The notes beneath the pieces are model-generated. The model saw nothing but the letters and a program-made list of their open reading frames with translations. It ran no database searches and was not told the DNA's origin. Position numbers and translations under genes: made by a program. 64,000 bases of DNA. Origin: Pseudohaliea sp964438205 (lineage in GTDB: Bacteria; Pseudomonadota; Gammaproteobacteria; Pseudomonadales; Halieaceae). The DNA lies in the NCBI GenBank assembly GCA_964438205.1, contig CAYTJQ010000008.1:1-64000 (forward strand), given 5' to 3'. Positions 36,719-45,661 of this stretch are shown here, piece after piece. How positions within the stretch are numbered: the stretch's first letter is position 1; every line of letters begins with the position of its first letter.

Positions 36719-37564
36719 TCAGCGGGCCAGTTGCTCCAGTCGCTCGCGCAGGTAGCTGCCGGCGGTGTAGCGCGCGGACAGGCGCAGTTCGAGGTCCGGC
36801 GCGAGGAAGTAGGGCATGGCGATACGCGAGACATTCGCCGCCGGGTCCACCGGGTTCACCACCCGGTGCGCGGTCGAGGGCAGCGCCCCGCCGGTCGCCT
36901 CCTGCAGCATGTCACCGGCATTGATGATCACGTCCCCGGGCTTACCGGGCACCGCCTCCCAGCCAGCCGCCCGGGTGCGGATCTCGAGCCCCGGCTCCCG
37001 GGACACCGGCAGCACCGTGAGCAGGTTGATGTCCTCGTGCGCCGCGGCGCGCACGGCGCCGGGCGCCTCGCCGCCGGCCAGCGGCGGGTAGTGCAGGATG
37101 CGCAGCAGGCTGTGCTCCCGCGACAGGCTCTCCGCCAAACGCCCGTGCAGGGCCGGGGGCAGCACGTCGCGGCAGTGCGCATCGATCCAGCCGAGCAGCC
37201 GGGCGCCAAGCGCGAGGGCCTCGTCGAGGTGGGCAAAGGCGTCCCCGGCCAGCGCCGGCGGCAGCTTCGCGCCCGGGGCGATGTGGTAGAACTCCTTGAG
37301 ATCCCTGACCTCGTGGCCCACCGCGGTCTCGGACACTTCGGGCGGTATCCAGCCCGTGGTGTTACCGGAAACCGGGTTTTCCCGCGCCAGCCAGGCGTCC
37401 TTGTCCTCACCGAGAAAGAAAGCGCGCCAGCCCGCATCCATGCGCGCGAGCCGCGCCGCGTCCAGCGGCGGGTGGCGCAGCACGGCAAAGCCGCTCTCGC
37501 GCAGGGCCTGGACGAAGGCGCGGTCGGGCTCGGGCGCGGTGAAATCGACGATGGCGACGGTCAC
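36719..37564 (-). CDS. Isopenicillin-N-synthase-like 2-oxoglutarate/Fe(II) oxygenase
   Basis: A 281-residue double-stranded beta-helix oxygenase. Iron ligands appear as AHED (HxD, about residues 172-175) and TAHRV (about 233-237), followed by VSRIAMPYFL, in which the arginine would bind 2-oxoglutarate. The N-terminal FTAPEPDRAFVQALRESGF resembles the DIOX_N region. The substrate is unknown; bacterial members act on small molecules. It overlaps the upstream MFS gene by 4 bp, suggesting that transport and oxidation of one compound are linked. Confidence 0.82.
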   Translation of the reverse strand: MTVAIVDFTAPEPDRAFVQALRESGFAVLRHPPLDAARLARMDAGWRAFFLGEDKDAWLARENPVSGNTTGWIPPEVSETAVGHEVRDLKEFYHIAPGAKLPPALAGDAFAHLDEALALGARLLGWIDAHCRDVLPPALHGRLAESLSREHSLLRILHYPPLAGGEAPGAVRAAAHEDINLLTVLPVSREPGLEIRTRAAGWEAVPGKPGDVIINAGDMLQEATGGALPSTAHRVVNPVDPAANVSRIAMPYFLAPDLELRLSARYTAGSYLRERLEQLAR

Positions 37565-38790
37565 GGGCTTTCCCTCGTTGTCATTGCGGGGGCAGGCGTC
37601 ACGACGGCAGGCGTTGCCAGGCGTCGGGCAAGCAGGACCAGCCCGGCGAGGAGAAGGTAGCAGAAAGAGCTGAAGCGGAGCACCGTCAGCTCATCACCCG
37701 CAGAGACCACCGCGCTGGTGAGCACCGGGCTCACCGCCGTGCCCAGGGTCGCGCCGAAGAGCAGCGCGGCGATGAGCCGGGGCGTCGGCACGGGCACGGC
37801 CTCGCTGGCGAAGGCGATGGTGACCTTGAGCAGGCCGAAGTTCGCCAGACCCCAGGCGAAAGCGAGCCAGGGGAGCCAGGCCGGCACCGTCACGGTCCAT
37901 AGCGGCAGGCTGCCGAGGAGTGTGCCGGAGATGCTCGCCAGCACCGTGCGCCGGGCGCCCAGGTGTAACACCCACCAGGCCACCAGCAGCTGACCGCAGA
38001 ACATACCGGTCCAGTAGCGGGAAACGACAGAGCCTGCGGCCTCGCGGGGCATGGACAGCGTGGCTTCGAGATGGCTCGGCAGCCACCAGAGCATGCTGTT
38101 CTGGCCCAGCGTATAGAGGAAGAGCGCGGCGATGCACAACCACACGGGGGCGGGCCAGCGCGGCGCGGGTGCCGGCGGTCCGCCCCCGCCGGCAACCGGC
38201 GCGACGCGCCCGGCCTCGCTCGCCGGAAAGCGCGCCGTCGCCGCGAAGAGCACGATCGCCACCGCCACGCCGGCCACGAGCAGGTAGCTGCTCGCCCAGT
38301 GCAACCCCGCCGCAACGAAGAGCACCGCCACGGCCGACGTCGCTGCCCCGGCGGCGCTGAAAAAGCCATCGGTCACCACCAGCATGGAGGCCCGGCGCTC
38401 GCCCTCGAAGAGCAGCGCGATGCCGCTGGCCGCGCCGGCGAGACCGATGCCGCAGCCGGCCCCGACCACGCCGAGGGCGAGGCGCAGCAGCCAGGGACTC
38501 TCCGTGAACCGCAGCAACAGGAGGCTGCCGGCGATGGCGACGTAGATCAGCAGCATCGCGGCGCGCAGGCTGAGCAGGTCGAACACCACCAGGGCGAGGC
38601 CGGAGCCGACCAGGATGCCCACCGTGAGCCAGCTGAACAGCGCACCGGCGGCCGGCACGGGGATACCGAGCTGTTCCGCGAGCGGCGGCAGCACCACGCC
38701 GATGGGGGCCAGCATCCCCGACATGACGCAGTAGGCGAGGAAACAGGCGAGGGTGACGCTCACCCGGTTGCGCGTGCTGGACTGGGTCAC
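37561..38790 (-). CDS. Major facilitator superfamily transporter
   Basis: A 409-residue protein with about twelve hydrophobic helices and a long central basic loop (about residues 190-215). The segments FLAYCVMSGMLAPIGVVLPPLAEQLG and the glycine-rich GVVGAGCGIGLAGAASG are MFS-like. Substrate and direction are unknown. It is the first gene of a two-gene unit with the 2OG oxygenase. Confidence 0.82.
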   Translation of the reverse strand: MTQSSTRNRVSVTLACFLAYCVMSGMLAPIGVVLPPLAEQLGIPVPAAGALFSWLTVGILVGSGLALVVFDLLSLRAAMLLIYVAIAGSLLLLRFTESPWLLRLALGVVGAGCGIGLAGAASGIALLFEGERRASMLVVTDGFFSAAGAATSAVAVLFVAAGLHWASSYLLVAGVAVAIVLFAATARFPASEAGRVAPVAGGGGPPAPAPRWPAPVWLCIAALFLYTLGQNSMLWWLPSHLEATLSMPREAAGSVVSRYWTGMFCGQLLVAWWVLHLGARRTVLASISGTLLGSLPLWTVTVPAWLPWLAFAWGLANFGLLKVTIAFASEAVPVPTPRLIAALLFGATLGTAVSPVLTSAVVSAGDELTVLRFSSFCYLLLAGLVLLARRLATPAVVTPAPAMTTRESP

Positions 38791-38858
38791 GGGGTGTATC
38801 GCATTGCCGCAGGGGAGGCGCTATATTGCCCGGAAACCCGGGCAGGAACGAACCCGCC

Positions 38859-39233
38859 ATGAGTGATTACCCGAACGATCGACGCGAAAACCTCCGCGCA
38901 GGGCTCGACCTCCCGGTCGAGGTGCACCAGGGCGGCAGCGTCTGGCAACAGCGCCTCGTCGACCTCTCCCTTGCCGGCGTCGCCACGGACCAGCCGGACA
39001 CCTGGGACGCCCAGTACAACGAGCCCTTCACGCTCGTGATCCACCTCGGGGAGGCCCAGGTGCTCGAGCTCCATGCCTACCTGCAGCACGTGGAGAGCGG
39101 CCGCCTCGGCTTCTCCGTTCAGCACGTGGACCAGGCCAATATCGAGCCGCTGCGCGCGCTGCTTGCCACTCGCGTGGCGGACGAAGCGGCACTGGATGCG
39201 GAGATCGAGCGGCTGCGCCAGGACGAGGCGTAA
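38859..39233 (+). CDS. PilZ domain protein
   Basis: A 124-residue small protein with a single PilZ-type domain. NDRRENLRAGLDLPVEV (about residues 6-22) carries the cyclic-di-GMP arginines and DLSLAGVATD (about 34-43) the D/NxSxxG motif in slightly altered form. A short acidic helix ends the protein. It probably responds to cyclic di-GMP; its target is unknown. It is divergent from the MFS gene. Confidence 0.78.
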   Translation: MSDYPNDRRENLRAGLDLPVEVHQGGSVWQQRLVDLSLAGVATDQPDTWDAQYNEPFTLVIHLGEAQVLELHAYLQHVESGRLGFSVQHVDQANIEPLRALLATRVADEAALDAEIERLRQDEA

Positions 39234-39257
39234 GGGCCGTCCGCGGCGACCGGCGCG

Positions 39258-40613
39258 CTAGATCGCACCGTAGGCCAGCATCGCGTCCGCCACCTTGCGG
39301 AAGCCGGCAACGTTGGCGCCGCGCACGTAGTTCACCTGCTCACCGTTCTGGCCATTGTTCTCGCCATAGTGGACGCACTGGTCGTGGATGCCGTTCATGA
39401 TGTCGCGCAGGCGGTGCTCCAGCTCCTCCGCACCCCAGGCCATGCGGATGCTGTTCTGGCTCATTTCCATCCCCGAGACCGCCACGCCGCCGGCGTTGGC
39501 GGCCTTGCCCGGCCCGAAGACGACGCCGGCGTCGTGCAGTACCTTGATCGCTTCCACCGTGGTCGGCATGTTGGCGCCCTCGGCCACGGCCTGGCAGCCG
39601 TTCACCGCCAACGTGCGCGCATCCTGCTGGTCCAGCTCGTTCTGCACCGCGCAGGGAAAGGCGAGGTCGCAGGCCACGCCCCAGGGCCGGGTCCCCTCGT
39701 GGTACTGGCAGCCGAACTGCTCCGCATACTCGCTGATGCGCCCGCGGCGCCGGGTTTTCAGGTCGATGAGCCAGTGCAGCTTGTCCTCGTCGAGGCCGTC
39801 GGCATCGTGGATGAAGCCGGAGGAGTCAGACAGCGTGACCACCTTCGCCCCTAGCTGGATGAGCTTCTGCGCGCAGTAAAGCGCGACGTTGCCGGAACCG
39901 GAAAGCACGCAGGTCTTGCCCTCCACGCTCTCGCCGCGGTGCGCGAGCATCGCCTGCATGAAAAAAGCCGCCCCCCAGCCGGTGGCCTCGGTGCGGATGA
40001 GGCTGCCGCCGAACTCGATGCCCTTGCCGGTGAGCGCCCCGGTAAACTCGCCGGTCAGCCGCTTGTACTGGCCGAAGAGGTAACTGATCTCCCGCGCGCC
40101 CACGCCGATATCGCCGGCGGGTACGTCCGTGTTCGGGCCGATGTGGTGGTACAGCTCACTCATGAAGGCCTGGCAGAAGCGCATGATCTCGCGGTCGGAC
40201 TTGTCCCTGGGGTTGAAGTCGGAGCCGCCCTTGCCGGCGCCGATGGGCAGGGTCGTCAGGCTGTTCTTGAAGGTCTGCTCGAAGCCCAGGAACTTGAGGA
40301 TCGACAGGTTCACCGTCGGGTGGAAGCGCAGCCCGCCCTTGTAGGGGCCGATGGCGTTATTGAACTGCACGCGGAAACCCCGGTTCACCCGGATATTGCC
40401 CTCATCGTCCTCCCACACGACCCGGAACATCACCGTGCGGTCCGGCTCGGTCATGCGCTCGAGGATGCCCGCCTCGCGGTAGCGCACGTTGTCGAGGATG
40501 AAGGGAATCACCGACTCGGCCACCTCGTGCACGGCCTGGTGGAACTCCGGCTCGCCGGGGTTGCGCTTGATCAGGCCCTGCATGAAGCGGTCGAGGGAGA
40601 GATCCTGGTACAT
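39258..40613 (-). CDS. gdhA: NADP-specific glutamate dehydrogenase
   Basis: A 451-residue hexameric-type glutamate dehydrogenase that aminates 2-oxoglutarate. Substrate-binding motifs are GPYKGGLRFHPTVN (about residues 89-102), GAGKGGSDFNPR (about 122-133) and DVPAGDIGVGAREI. The NADP-binding fold has LSGSGNVALY. Length is normal for the 450-residue class, which is typically NADP-dependent. Monocistronic by appearance. Confidence 0.96.
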   Translation of the reverse strand: MYQDLSLDRFMQGLIKRNPGEPEFHQAVHEVAESVIPFILDNVRYREAGILERMTEPDRTVMFRVVWEDDEGNIRVNRGFRVQFNNAIGPYKGGLRFHPTVNLSILKFLGFEQTFKNSLTTLPIGAGKGGSDFNPRDKSDREIMRFCQAFMSELYHHIGPNTDVPAGDIGVGAREISYLFGQYKRLTGEFTGALTGKGIEFGGSLIRTEATGWGAAFFMQAMLAHRGESVEGKTCVLSGSGNVALYCAQKLIQLGAKVVTLSDSSGFIHDADGLDEDKLHWLIDLKTRRRGRISEYAEQFGCQYHEGTRPWGVACDLAFPCAVQNELDQQDARTLAVNGCQAVAEGANMPTTVEAIKVLHDAGVVFGPGKAANAGGVAVSGMEMSQNSIRMAWGAEELEHRLRDIMNGIHDQCVHYGENNGQNGEQVNYVRGANVAGFRKVADAMLAYGAI

Positions 40614-40668
40614 GGGCGGGCTCCTTTGGGGAAAGCCGGATTATGGCAGCGCGCGCAGCGGCGCGCGA

Positions 40669-42045
40669 TCACCCGAAAGCGGCCAGCGCCTCCTGCAGCC
40701 TGCGCACCGGCAGCACCTCCATGCCGGGGATGGCGGACTTGGGCGCATTGGCCCTGGGTACGATGGCGCGGCGGAAGCCGTGCTTGGCGGCCTCGGCGAG
40801 CCGTTCCTGGCCGCTGGGCACCGGGCGGATCTCCCCGGAAAGGCCCACCTCGCCAAAGATCACCAGGTCCCGGGGCAGGGGATGATCGCGGAAGCTGGAG
40901 ACGATGGCCAGCAGCAGGGCGAGGTCCGCACTGGTCTCCAGCACCTTGACGCCGCCGACCACGTTGGCGAAAACGTCCTGGTCGCCCACGTGCAGGCCGC
41001 CGTGCCGGTGCAGCACGGCGAGCAGCATGGCCAGCCGGTTCTGCTCCAGGCCCACCGCCACCCGGCGCGGGTTGCCGAGCGCACTGTCGTCCACCAGCGC
41101 CTGGATCTCCACCAGCAGGGGCCGGGTGCCCTCCCAGACCACCATGACGGCGCTGCCCGAGGACACCTCCTCGCTGCGGTCGAGGAAGATCGCCGAGGGA
41201 TTCTTCACCTCGCGCAGGCCGCCGTCGGTCATGGCGAAGATGCCGAGCTCATTGACCGCACCGAAGCGGTTCTTCTGCCCGCGCAGGGTACGGAAGCGCG
41301 AGTCGTCGGAGCCCTCGAGGAGGATCGAGCAGTCGATCATGTGTTCGAGGACCTTGGGCCCCGCGAGGCTGCCGTCCTTGGTGACGTGGCCGACCAGCAG
41401 CAGCACGGTGCCGGACTGCTTGGCGTGACGGGTGAGCGCGGCGGCGCACTCGCGTACCTGGGAGACGCTCCCCGGGGCCGAGGCGATGTCGTCGGAGTGC
41501 ACTACCTGGATGGAGTCGACCACCACGACGTCGGGCCGGTCGTCCTCGAGGGCGGCGAGGATGCGCTCGACGTTGGTCTCGGCCATGAGCCGCAGCTGGT
41601 CCATGGGCAGGCCCAGCCGGCGGGCGCGCAGGGCGACCTGCTGCAGGCTCTCCTCGCCGGTGATGTAGAGGCAGGGGCGGCCGCGGGCGAGGTGGCAGAG
41701 GGTCTGCAGGAGCAGCGTGCTCTTGCCCGCCCCCGGGCTGCCGCCGACGAGGATCGCCGAGCCGGGCACCAGCCCGCCGCCGAGCACCCGGTCGAATTCG
41801 CCGGCGCCGGAGCCGATGCGGGCGACGTCTTCGGTGGCGATCTCCGCCAGCAGCTTCGCCTCCGGCCGGGCGCCGGCGAAGCCCGCACGGTTGCCCGCGC
41901 TGACTGCGGCACCGCGCTTGCCGGCGGGGCCGAGGCGCACCTCGGTGACCGTATTCCAGGCGCCGCAGTCGCTGCACTGCCCCTGCCACTTGCTGTAGTC
42001 CGAGCCGCACTCGGTGCAAACGAACGCCGTTCTCTGCTTCGCCAT
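40669..42045 (-). CDS. radA: DNA repair protein RadA
   Basis: A 458-residue RecA-related branch-migration helicase. It has an N-terminal C4 zinc finger (CTECGSDYSKWQGQCSDCG), Walker A GGSPGAGKSTLL (about residues 97-108), the RadA-specific KNRFGAVNELG (about 255-265) and a C-terminal Lon-like domain. It processes recombination intermediates. It is divergent from the DnaT-like gene, with 122 bp between. Confidence 0.96.
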   Translation of the reverse strand: MAKQRTAFVCTECGSDYSKWQGQCSDCGAWNTVTEVRLGPAGKRGAAVSAGNRAGFAGARPEAKLLAEIATEDVARIGSGAGEFDRVLGGGLVPGSAILVGGSPGAGKSTLLLQTLCHLARGRPCLYITGEESLQQVALRARRLGLPMDQLRLMAETNVERILAALEDDRPDVVVVDSIQVVHSDDIASAPGSVSQVRECAAALTRHAKQSGTVLLLVGHVTKDGSLAGPKVLEHMIDCSILLEGSDDSRFRTLRGQKNRFGAVNELGIFAMTDGGLREVKNPSAIFLDRSEEVSSGSAVMVVWEGTRPLLVEIQALVDDSALGNPRRVAVGLEQNRLAMLLAVLHRHGGLHVGDQDVFANVVGGVKVLETSADLALLLAIVSSFRDHPLPRDLVIFGEVGLSGEIRPVPSGQERLAEAAKHGFRRAIVPRANAPKSAIPGMEVLPVRRLQEALAAFG

Positions 42046-42167
42046 GGGCCTCCTGTGAAGTGGGCCTCCTGTGAAAGCGGCCTCCCGTGAAAAACGCAGC
42101 GCGGGGCTGTATCGTCTCTCGCCAGGCGGCTATCCTAGCCGGCCGCACCCACGACCCGGAAGCGTTG

Positions 42168-43391
42168 ATGTCGGAATCGTCCCTCATCCCCGAGCAGCAG
42201 CTCCTGTTCTCTCCCGGCCTGGCGGCGACCATCGGCCTGGAGGAGGCGATCCTGCTGCAGTACCTGCACGGGCTCCTCCGGCACCTGCCGGCGGAACGCC
42301 ACGGACAGCGGGACTGGGTAACCGTCTCTCGCGGCCAGCTGCTCGGCGCCCTGCCCTTCTGGAACGACGCGGATCTCGGCCGAATCTGCCAGCACCTGGC
42401 AGACCTCGGCGTGTTACAGCTGCGCTACGGCCCGGGAAGCGATACGCTCGCCTTTGCCATGGACCACGGGCCCTCCGCCACCGCCGGTGACCCGGGAAGT
42501 AGTCACTTCGCCCGGGAGGCCCTTGCCGACCACAGGGGGGCACCACCCGGCGACCTGTCGCGGCGGAACTCCCAGGCGATGCGGGTCGCCCCTGCGGCGG
42601 GAGACCCCGGCGAGGGCATCGGCCACCGCCCGCGGGCCGGCCTCCTCCCGGCCGGCTGGCAGCCGAGCGAGGACCTGCTGCAGCTCCTCGCGCTGAACCA
42701 CAACATACCCCGCGCCTTCGCCCTGGAACAACTCGAGGATTTCGTCTATTACTGGCGCGAGCGCGGTGAGTGCAGTCACGCCTGGGAGAACAAGTTCCGC
42801 CAGCACGTGCTCTCCTGCTGGCGCCGCCGGCAGCAGGACGCCGCCGAGGCCTTCCGCAGCCCCCCGGCGCCCCTGGACGGCAACTGGCGCCCGAACGCGG
42901 ACGCGCTCGAGATCCTCCTGCGCGCCGGCGTCGCCAGGGATTTCATCGACGACTCGATCCCCGAATTCGTGCTCTACTGGCGCGAGCGCGGCAGCACGCC
43001 GGAGACGCTCAACACCCGCTTCGTACAGCACATCCGGCGGCAGTGGGCACGCTACCAGTCGAGCCGCGAACACGGCACGGAGCCCGCGCGCATCGCGCCG
43101 GACTGGCAGCCGAGCGCGGACGTCTTCGACATCCTGGCGCTGTCGCACATCGATGCCGATTTCGCCCGGGCGCTGGTACCGGAATTCGTGCTCTACTGGC
43201 GCGACAGCAACCAGTTGCACAGCTCCTGGAACTCGAAGTTCCTGCAGCATGTAAAATATCACTGGGCGCGGCACAATCAATTCACGGCACGGGACGGCAG
43301 CCATGACGGGCAGCAGGGAACTGGTGGAGCGCGCCGAACGCGCGATCGCAGCCTCGAGCAGGACCTCCACGACACCTCCTGGGCAGACTGA
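42168..43391 (+). CDS. Replication-initiator-like protein: wHTH plus three DnaT-type domains
   Basis: A 407-residue protein. Residues about 8-100 look like the winged-helix domain of phage O-type replication proteins (GLEEAILLQYLHGLL ... LPFWNDADLGRICQHL). A glycine/proline-rich linker (about 101-160) precedes three copies of a DnaT-like domain at about 164-221, 240-295 and 313-370, each with W-P-(S/N)-(E/A)-D/A, then F-V/L-x-YW and a final F-x-x-H segment. E. coli DnaT has one such domain and helps load DnaB. Its end overlaps the P-like gene by 89 bp, and dnaB follows in the opposite direction, supporting a helicase-loading role. This is inference. Confidence 0.8.
   Translation: MSESSLIPEQQLLFSPGLAATIGLEEAILLQYLHGLLRHLPAERHGQRDWVTVSRGQLLGALPFWNDADLGRICQHLADLGVLQLRYGPGSDTLAFAMDHGPSATAGDPGSSHFAREALADHRGAPPGDLSRRNSQAMRVAPAAGDPGEGIGHRPRAGLLPAGWQPSEDLLQLLALNHNIPRAFALEQLEDFVYYWRERGECSHAWENKFRQHVLSCWRRRQQDAAEAFRSPPAPLDGNWRPNADALEILLRAGVARDFIDDSIPEFVLYWRERGSTPETLNTRFVQHIRRQWARYQSSREHGTEPARIAPDWQPSADVFDILALSHIDADFARALVPEFVLYWRDSNQLHSSWNSKFLQHVKYHWARHNQFTARDGSHDGQQGTGGARRTRDRSLEQDLHDTSWAD
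42553..42604. repeat. Possible REP remnant in the linker of the DnaT-like gene
   Basis: The linker-coding DNA contains GTCGCGGCGG followed by CTCCCA and then GGGTCGCCCCTGCGGCGGGAG, fragments that resemble facing REP halves with internal deletions. The resemblance is partial, and GC-rich linkers can look like this by chance. Confidence 0.25.
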
Positions 43392-43983
43392 ACCTCGCCG
43401 GGAGCGCACCGGCCGCGCGCCCCCCGAGCGCATCGAGGCGATCAACCAGGTCTTCGCCCTCTTCCGCCTCAACTACCACAACCAGTACTACGCCGCCTTC
43501 CCCGATGCCGAGCAGCTCCGGCAGATCAAGAAGCTCTGGCTCGACTCCCTCGCCGACTACGGCGTGAGCCAGCTGCTCGCCGGCGCCAAGCGGGCCATCG
43601 AGGGCAGTGAATACCTGCCGACGCTGAACCGCATGCACCGCTGCTGCCGCGAGGCGGCGGCGGACCTCGGCCTGCCGCCGGCCCGGGCCGCCTACGAGGA
43701 AGCCTGCGCGGCACCCTCGCCCAAGGCCGCCCAGCCCTGGTCCCACGCGGCGGTGTACCTCGCGGGCCGCGACAGCGGCTGGTTCACGCTTTCCAGCAAG
43801 CCGGAAGCCGTGACCTGGCCCCTGTTCCGGGACCACTACGAACGCTACTGCGCGCGCGTGCTTGCCGGGGAGACGCTGGAGCTGCCGCCGGCGCCGGCGC
43901 TGGCACACGACCGGGGCACGCCGCTGTCCGACGAGGAGCAGTTGCAGCAGCTGCGGCAGCTGCGGCGGCAGCTTGACCTTTAG
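43303..43983 (+). CDS. Lambda-P-like replication protein (putative DnaB helicase loader)
   Basis: A 226-residue protein. The central part, INQVFALFRLNYHNQYYAAF (about residues 47-66), then KKLWLDSLADYGVSQLLAGA and YLPTLNRMHRCC, matches the replication protein P pattern of phage helicase loaders, which bind DnaB and deliver it to the origin. It overlaps the upstream DnaT-like gene by 89 bp in another frame, so they are coupled. The dnaB gene lies 90 bp away, convergent. No DnaC or DciA homologue is visible in the window. Confidence 0.75.
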   Translation: MTGSRELVERAERAIAASSRTSTTPPGQTEPRRERTGRAPPERIEAINQVFALFRLNYHNQYYAAFPDAEQLRQIKKLWLDSLADYGVSQLLAGAKRAIEGSEYLPTLNRMHRCCREAAADLGLPPARAAYEEACAAPSPKAAQPWSHAAVYLAGRDSGWFTLSSKPEAVTWPLFRDHYERYCARVLAGETLELPPAPALAHDRGTPLSDEEQLQQLRQLRRQLDL

Positions 43984-43997
43984 GCTCGGCGCGGCTT

Positions 43998-44018
43998 GCG
44001 GCGGGTCGCCGCTCCTAC
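43998..44018 (-). repeat. GTRG-headed REP element between repP-like gene and dnaB
   Basis: Read on the minus strand this is GTAGGAGCGGCGACCCGCCGC, a single REP with GTAG head and a GCGGC/GCCGC stem. It lies in the 90-bp gap between two convergent genes and may also act as a bidirectional transcription barrier. Confidence 0.7.
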
Positions 44019-44073
44019 CGGCGGAGCGCTATGCAGGCGTCACGACTCGTGCCAACGGCCCGCGTGAGCCGGC

Positions 44074-45474
44074 TCACCCCTGCTGGCGGGCGAGGTTCTC
44101 GAAGCGGGTGTATTCGCCGATGAAGGCCAGGCGGACGATGCCGATGGGACCGTTGCGCTGCTTGCCGATGATGAGCTCGGCCACGCCCTTGTCCGGGGAG
44201 TCCTCGTTGTAGACCTCGTCGCGGTAGATGAATAGGATCACGTCCGCGTCCTGCTCGATGGCGCCGGATTCGCGCAGGTCCGAGTTCACCGGGCGCTTGT
44301 TGGGGCGCTGCTCCAGGGACCGGTTGAGCTGCGACAAGGCCACCACGGGGCAGCCGAACTCCTTGGCGATGGCCTTGAGGTTCCGCGAGATCTCGGAGAT
44401 TTCCGCCGTGCGTCCCTCCTTGCTGCCCGCCACCTGCATGAGCTGCAGGTAGTCGATCATGACCATCGCCAGATCCCCGTGTTCGCGAACCACCCGGCGC
44501 GCGCGGCTGCGCACCTCCGTGGGGGTCAGCGCCGGGGTGTCATCGATGTACAGGGGAACGTCCTTGAGCTTGCCGACAGCGCCCGAGAGCTTCGGCCAGT
44601 CCTCCTGGTCCAGCTTGCCGTTGCGTACCTTGCTCTGGTCGATGCGGCCGATGGAAGACAGCATGCGCATGATCAGCTGCTCCGCCGGCATCTCCATGCT
44701 GAACACCAGCACGGGCTTTTCCTGGTGCAGCGCCGCGTGCTCCACCAGGTTCATGGCGAAGCTCGTCTTGCCCATGGAAGGGCGGCCGGCGACGATCACG
44801 AGATCCGAGCGCTGCAGCCCCGAGGTGAAGCGGTCGAGGTCGGCGTAGCCGGTGGACAGGCCGGTGATATCGCCGCCGCTCTGAAACAGCTCCTCGATGC
44901 GCGACAGCGCCCCCTGCAGCAGCGGGTTGACGGTCTGCGGCCCGCCGGCCTTGGGCCCCTGCTCGGCGATCTGCATGATGCGCCGCTCCGCGGCGTCGAT
45001 GAGTTCCTCGGCGCTGCGCCCTTCCGGGTTGAAGCCGCTGTCGGCGATCTCCTGGGCGGCCTGGATGAGCCGGCGCACGTTGGCGCGCTCGCTCACCACC
45101 TGCGCATAGGCGCGGATGTTGGAGGCGCTCGGCGTGCCCTCGGCGAGCTCCGTGAGGTAGGCGAGGCCGCCGGCGGCCTCGAGCTCGCCGCTGGCCTGCA
45201 GCTTGTCGGCGACCGTGATCACGTCCACGGGCTCACTGGCCTCGGCCAGGCGCGCCACGTGGCGGAAGATCAGCCGGTGATCCGGGCGGTAGAAGTCCTC
45301 GGCGGCCACCACCTCGGCCACACCGTCCCAGCCGTCGGCGGACAGCAGCAGGCCGCCGAGCACGGACTGCTCCGCCTCGATGGAGTGGGGCTGCATCTTG
45401 ATGCGGGCGACGTCGCCGTCGTAGTCGGGCGGCGGCGCGAGGGGAAAGTCGTCGGCGATGTCAGGGTCGGCCAT
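44074..45474 (-). CDS. dnaB: Replicative DNA helicase DnaB
   Basis: A 466-residue hexameric fork helicase. The N-terminal helical domain (QPHSIEAEQSVLGGLLLS, about residues 27-44) binds primase; the RecA-like C-terminal domain has Walker A AGRPSMGKTSFAMN (about 212-225), DYLQLM (about 327-332) and the loop NLKAIAKEFGCPVVALSQLNR. No intein is present. It ends the rpsF-rpsR-DUF2232-rplI-dnaB unit and faces the putative helicase-loading pair. Confidence 0.97.
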   Translation of the reverse strand: MADPDIADDFPLAPPPDYDGDVARIKMQPHSIEAEQSVLGGLLLSADGWDGVAEVVAAEDFYRPDHRLIFRHVARLAEASEPVDVITVADKLQASGELEAAGGLAYLTELAEGTPSASNIRAYAQVVSERANVRRLIQAAQEIADSGFNPEGRSAEELIDAAERRIMQIAEQGPKAGGPQTVNPLLQGALSRIEELFQSGGDITGLSTGYADLDRFTSGLQRSDLVIVAGRPSMGKTSFAMNLVEHAALHQEKPVLVFSMEMPAEQLIMRMLSSIGRIDQSKVRNGKLDQEDWPKLSGAVGKLKDVPLYIDDTPALTPTEVRSRARRVVREHGDLAMVMIDYLQLMQVAGSKEGRTAEISEISRNLKAIAKEFGCPVVALSQLNRSLEQRPNKRPVNSDLRESGAIEQDADVILFIYRDEVYNEDSPDKGVAELIIGKQRNGPIGIVRLAFIGEYTRFENLARQQG

Positions 45475-45618
45475 GGTGCGGTCAGAGCGGCTCGCGGCCG
45501 CTCAGGTTAGCCGATTCGGGGGGGCGGCTGAAGAGGCTGGCAGCCTTGCGGTCGCGATAGCCACCGCTGTCGACGCGAGGCACACCCACCACGGAGCTAG
45601 GCCCCCCGGGGGAGGGCC

Positions 45619-45642
45619 GTGGGAGCAGCGCCTCGCCGCGAC
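45619..45642 (+). repeat. GTRG-headed REP element between dnaB and rplI
   Basis: GTGGGAGCAGCGCC... ending TCGCCGCGAC, 24 bp, sits in the 187-bp gap between rplI and dnaB. It has the same head and tail as the ribD copies. The rest of the gap shows no gene. Confidence 0.65.
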
Positions 45643-45661
45643 CGGGTCAGTTCGTGGTTCC

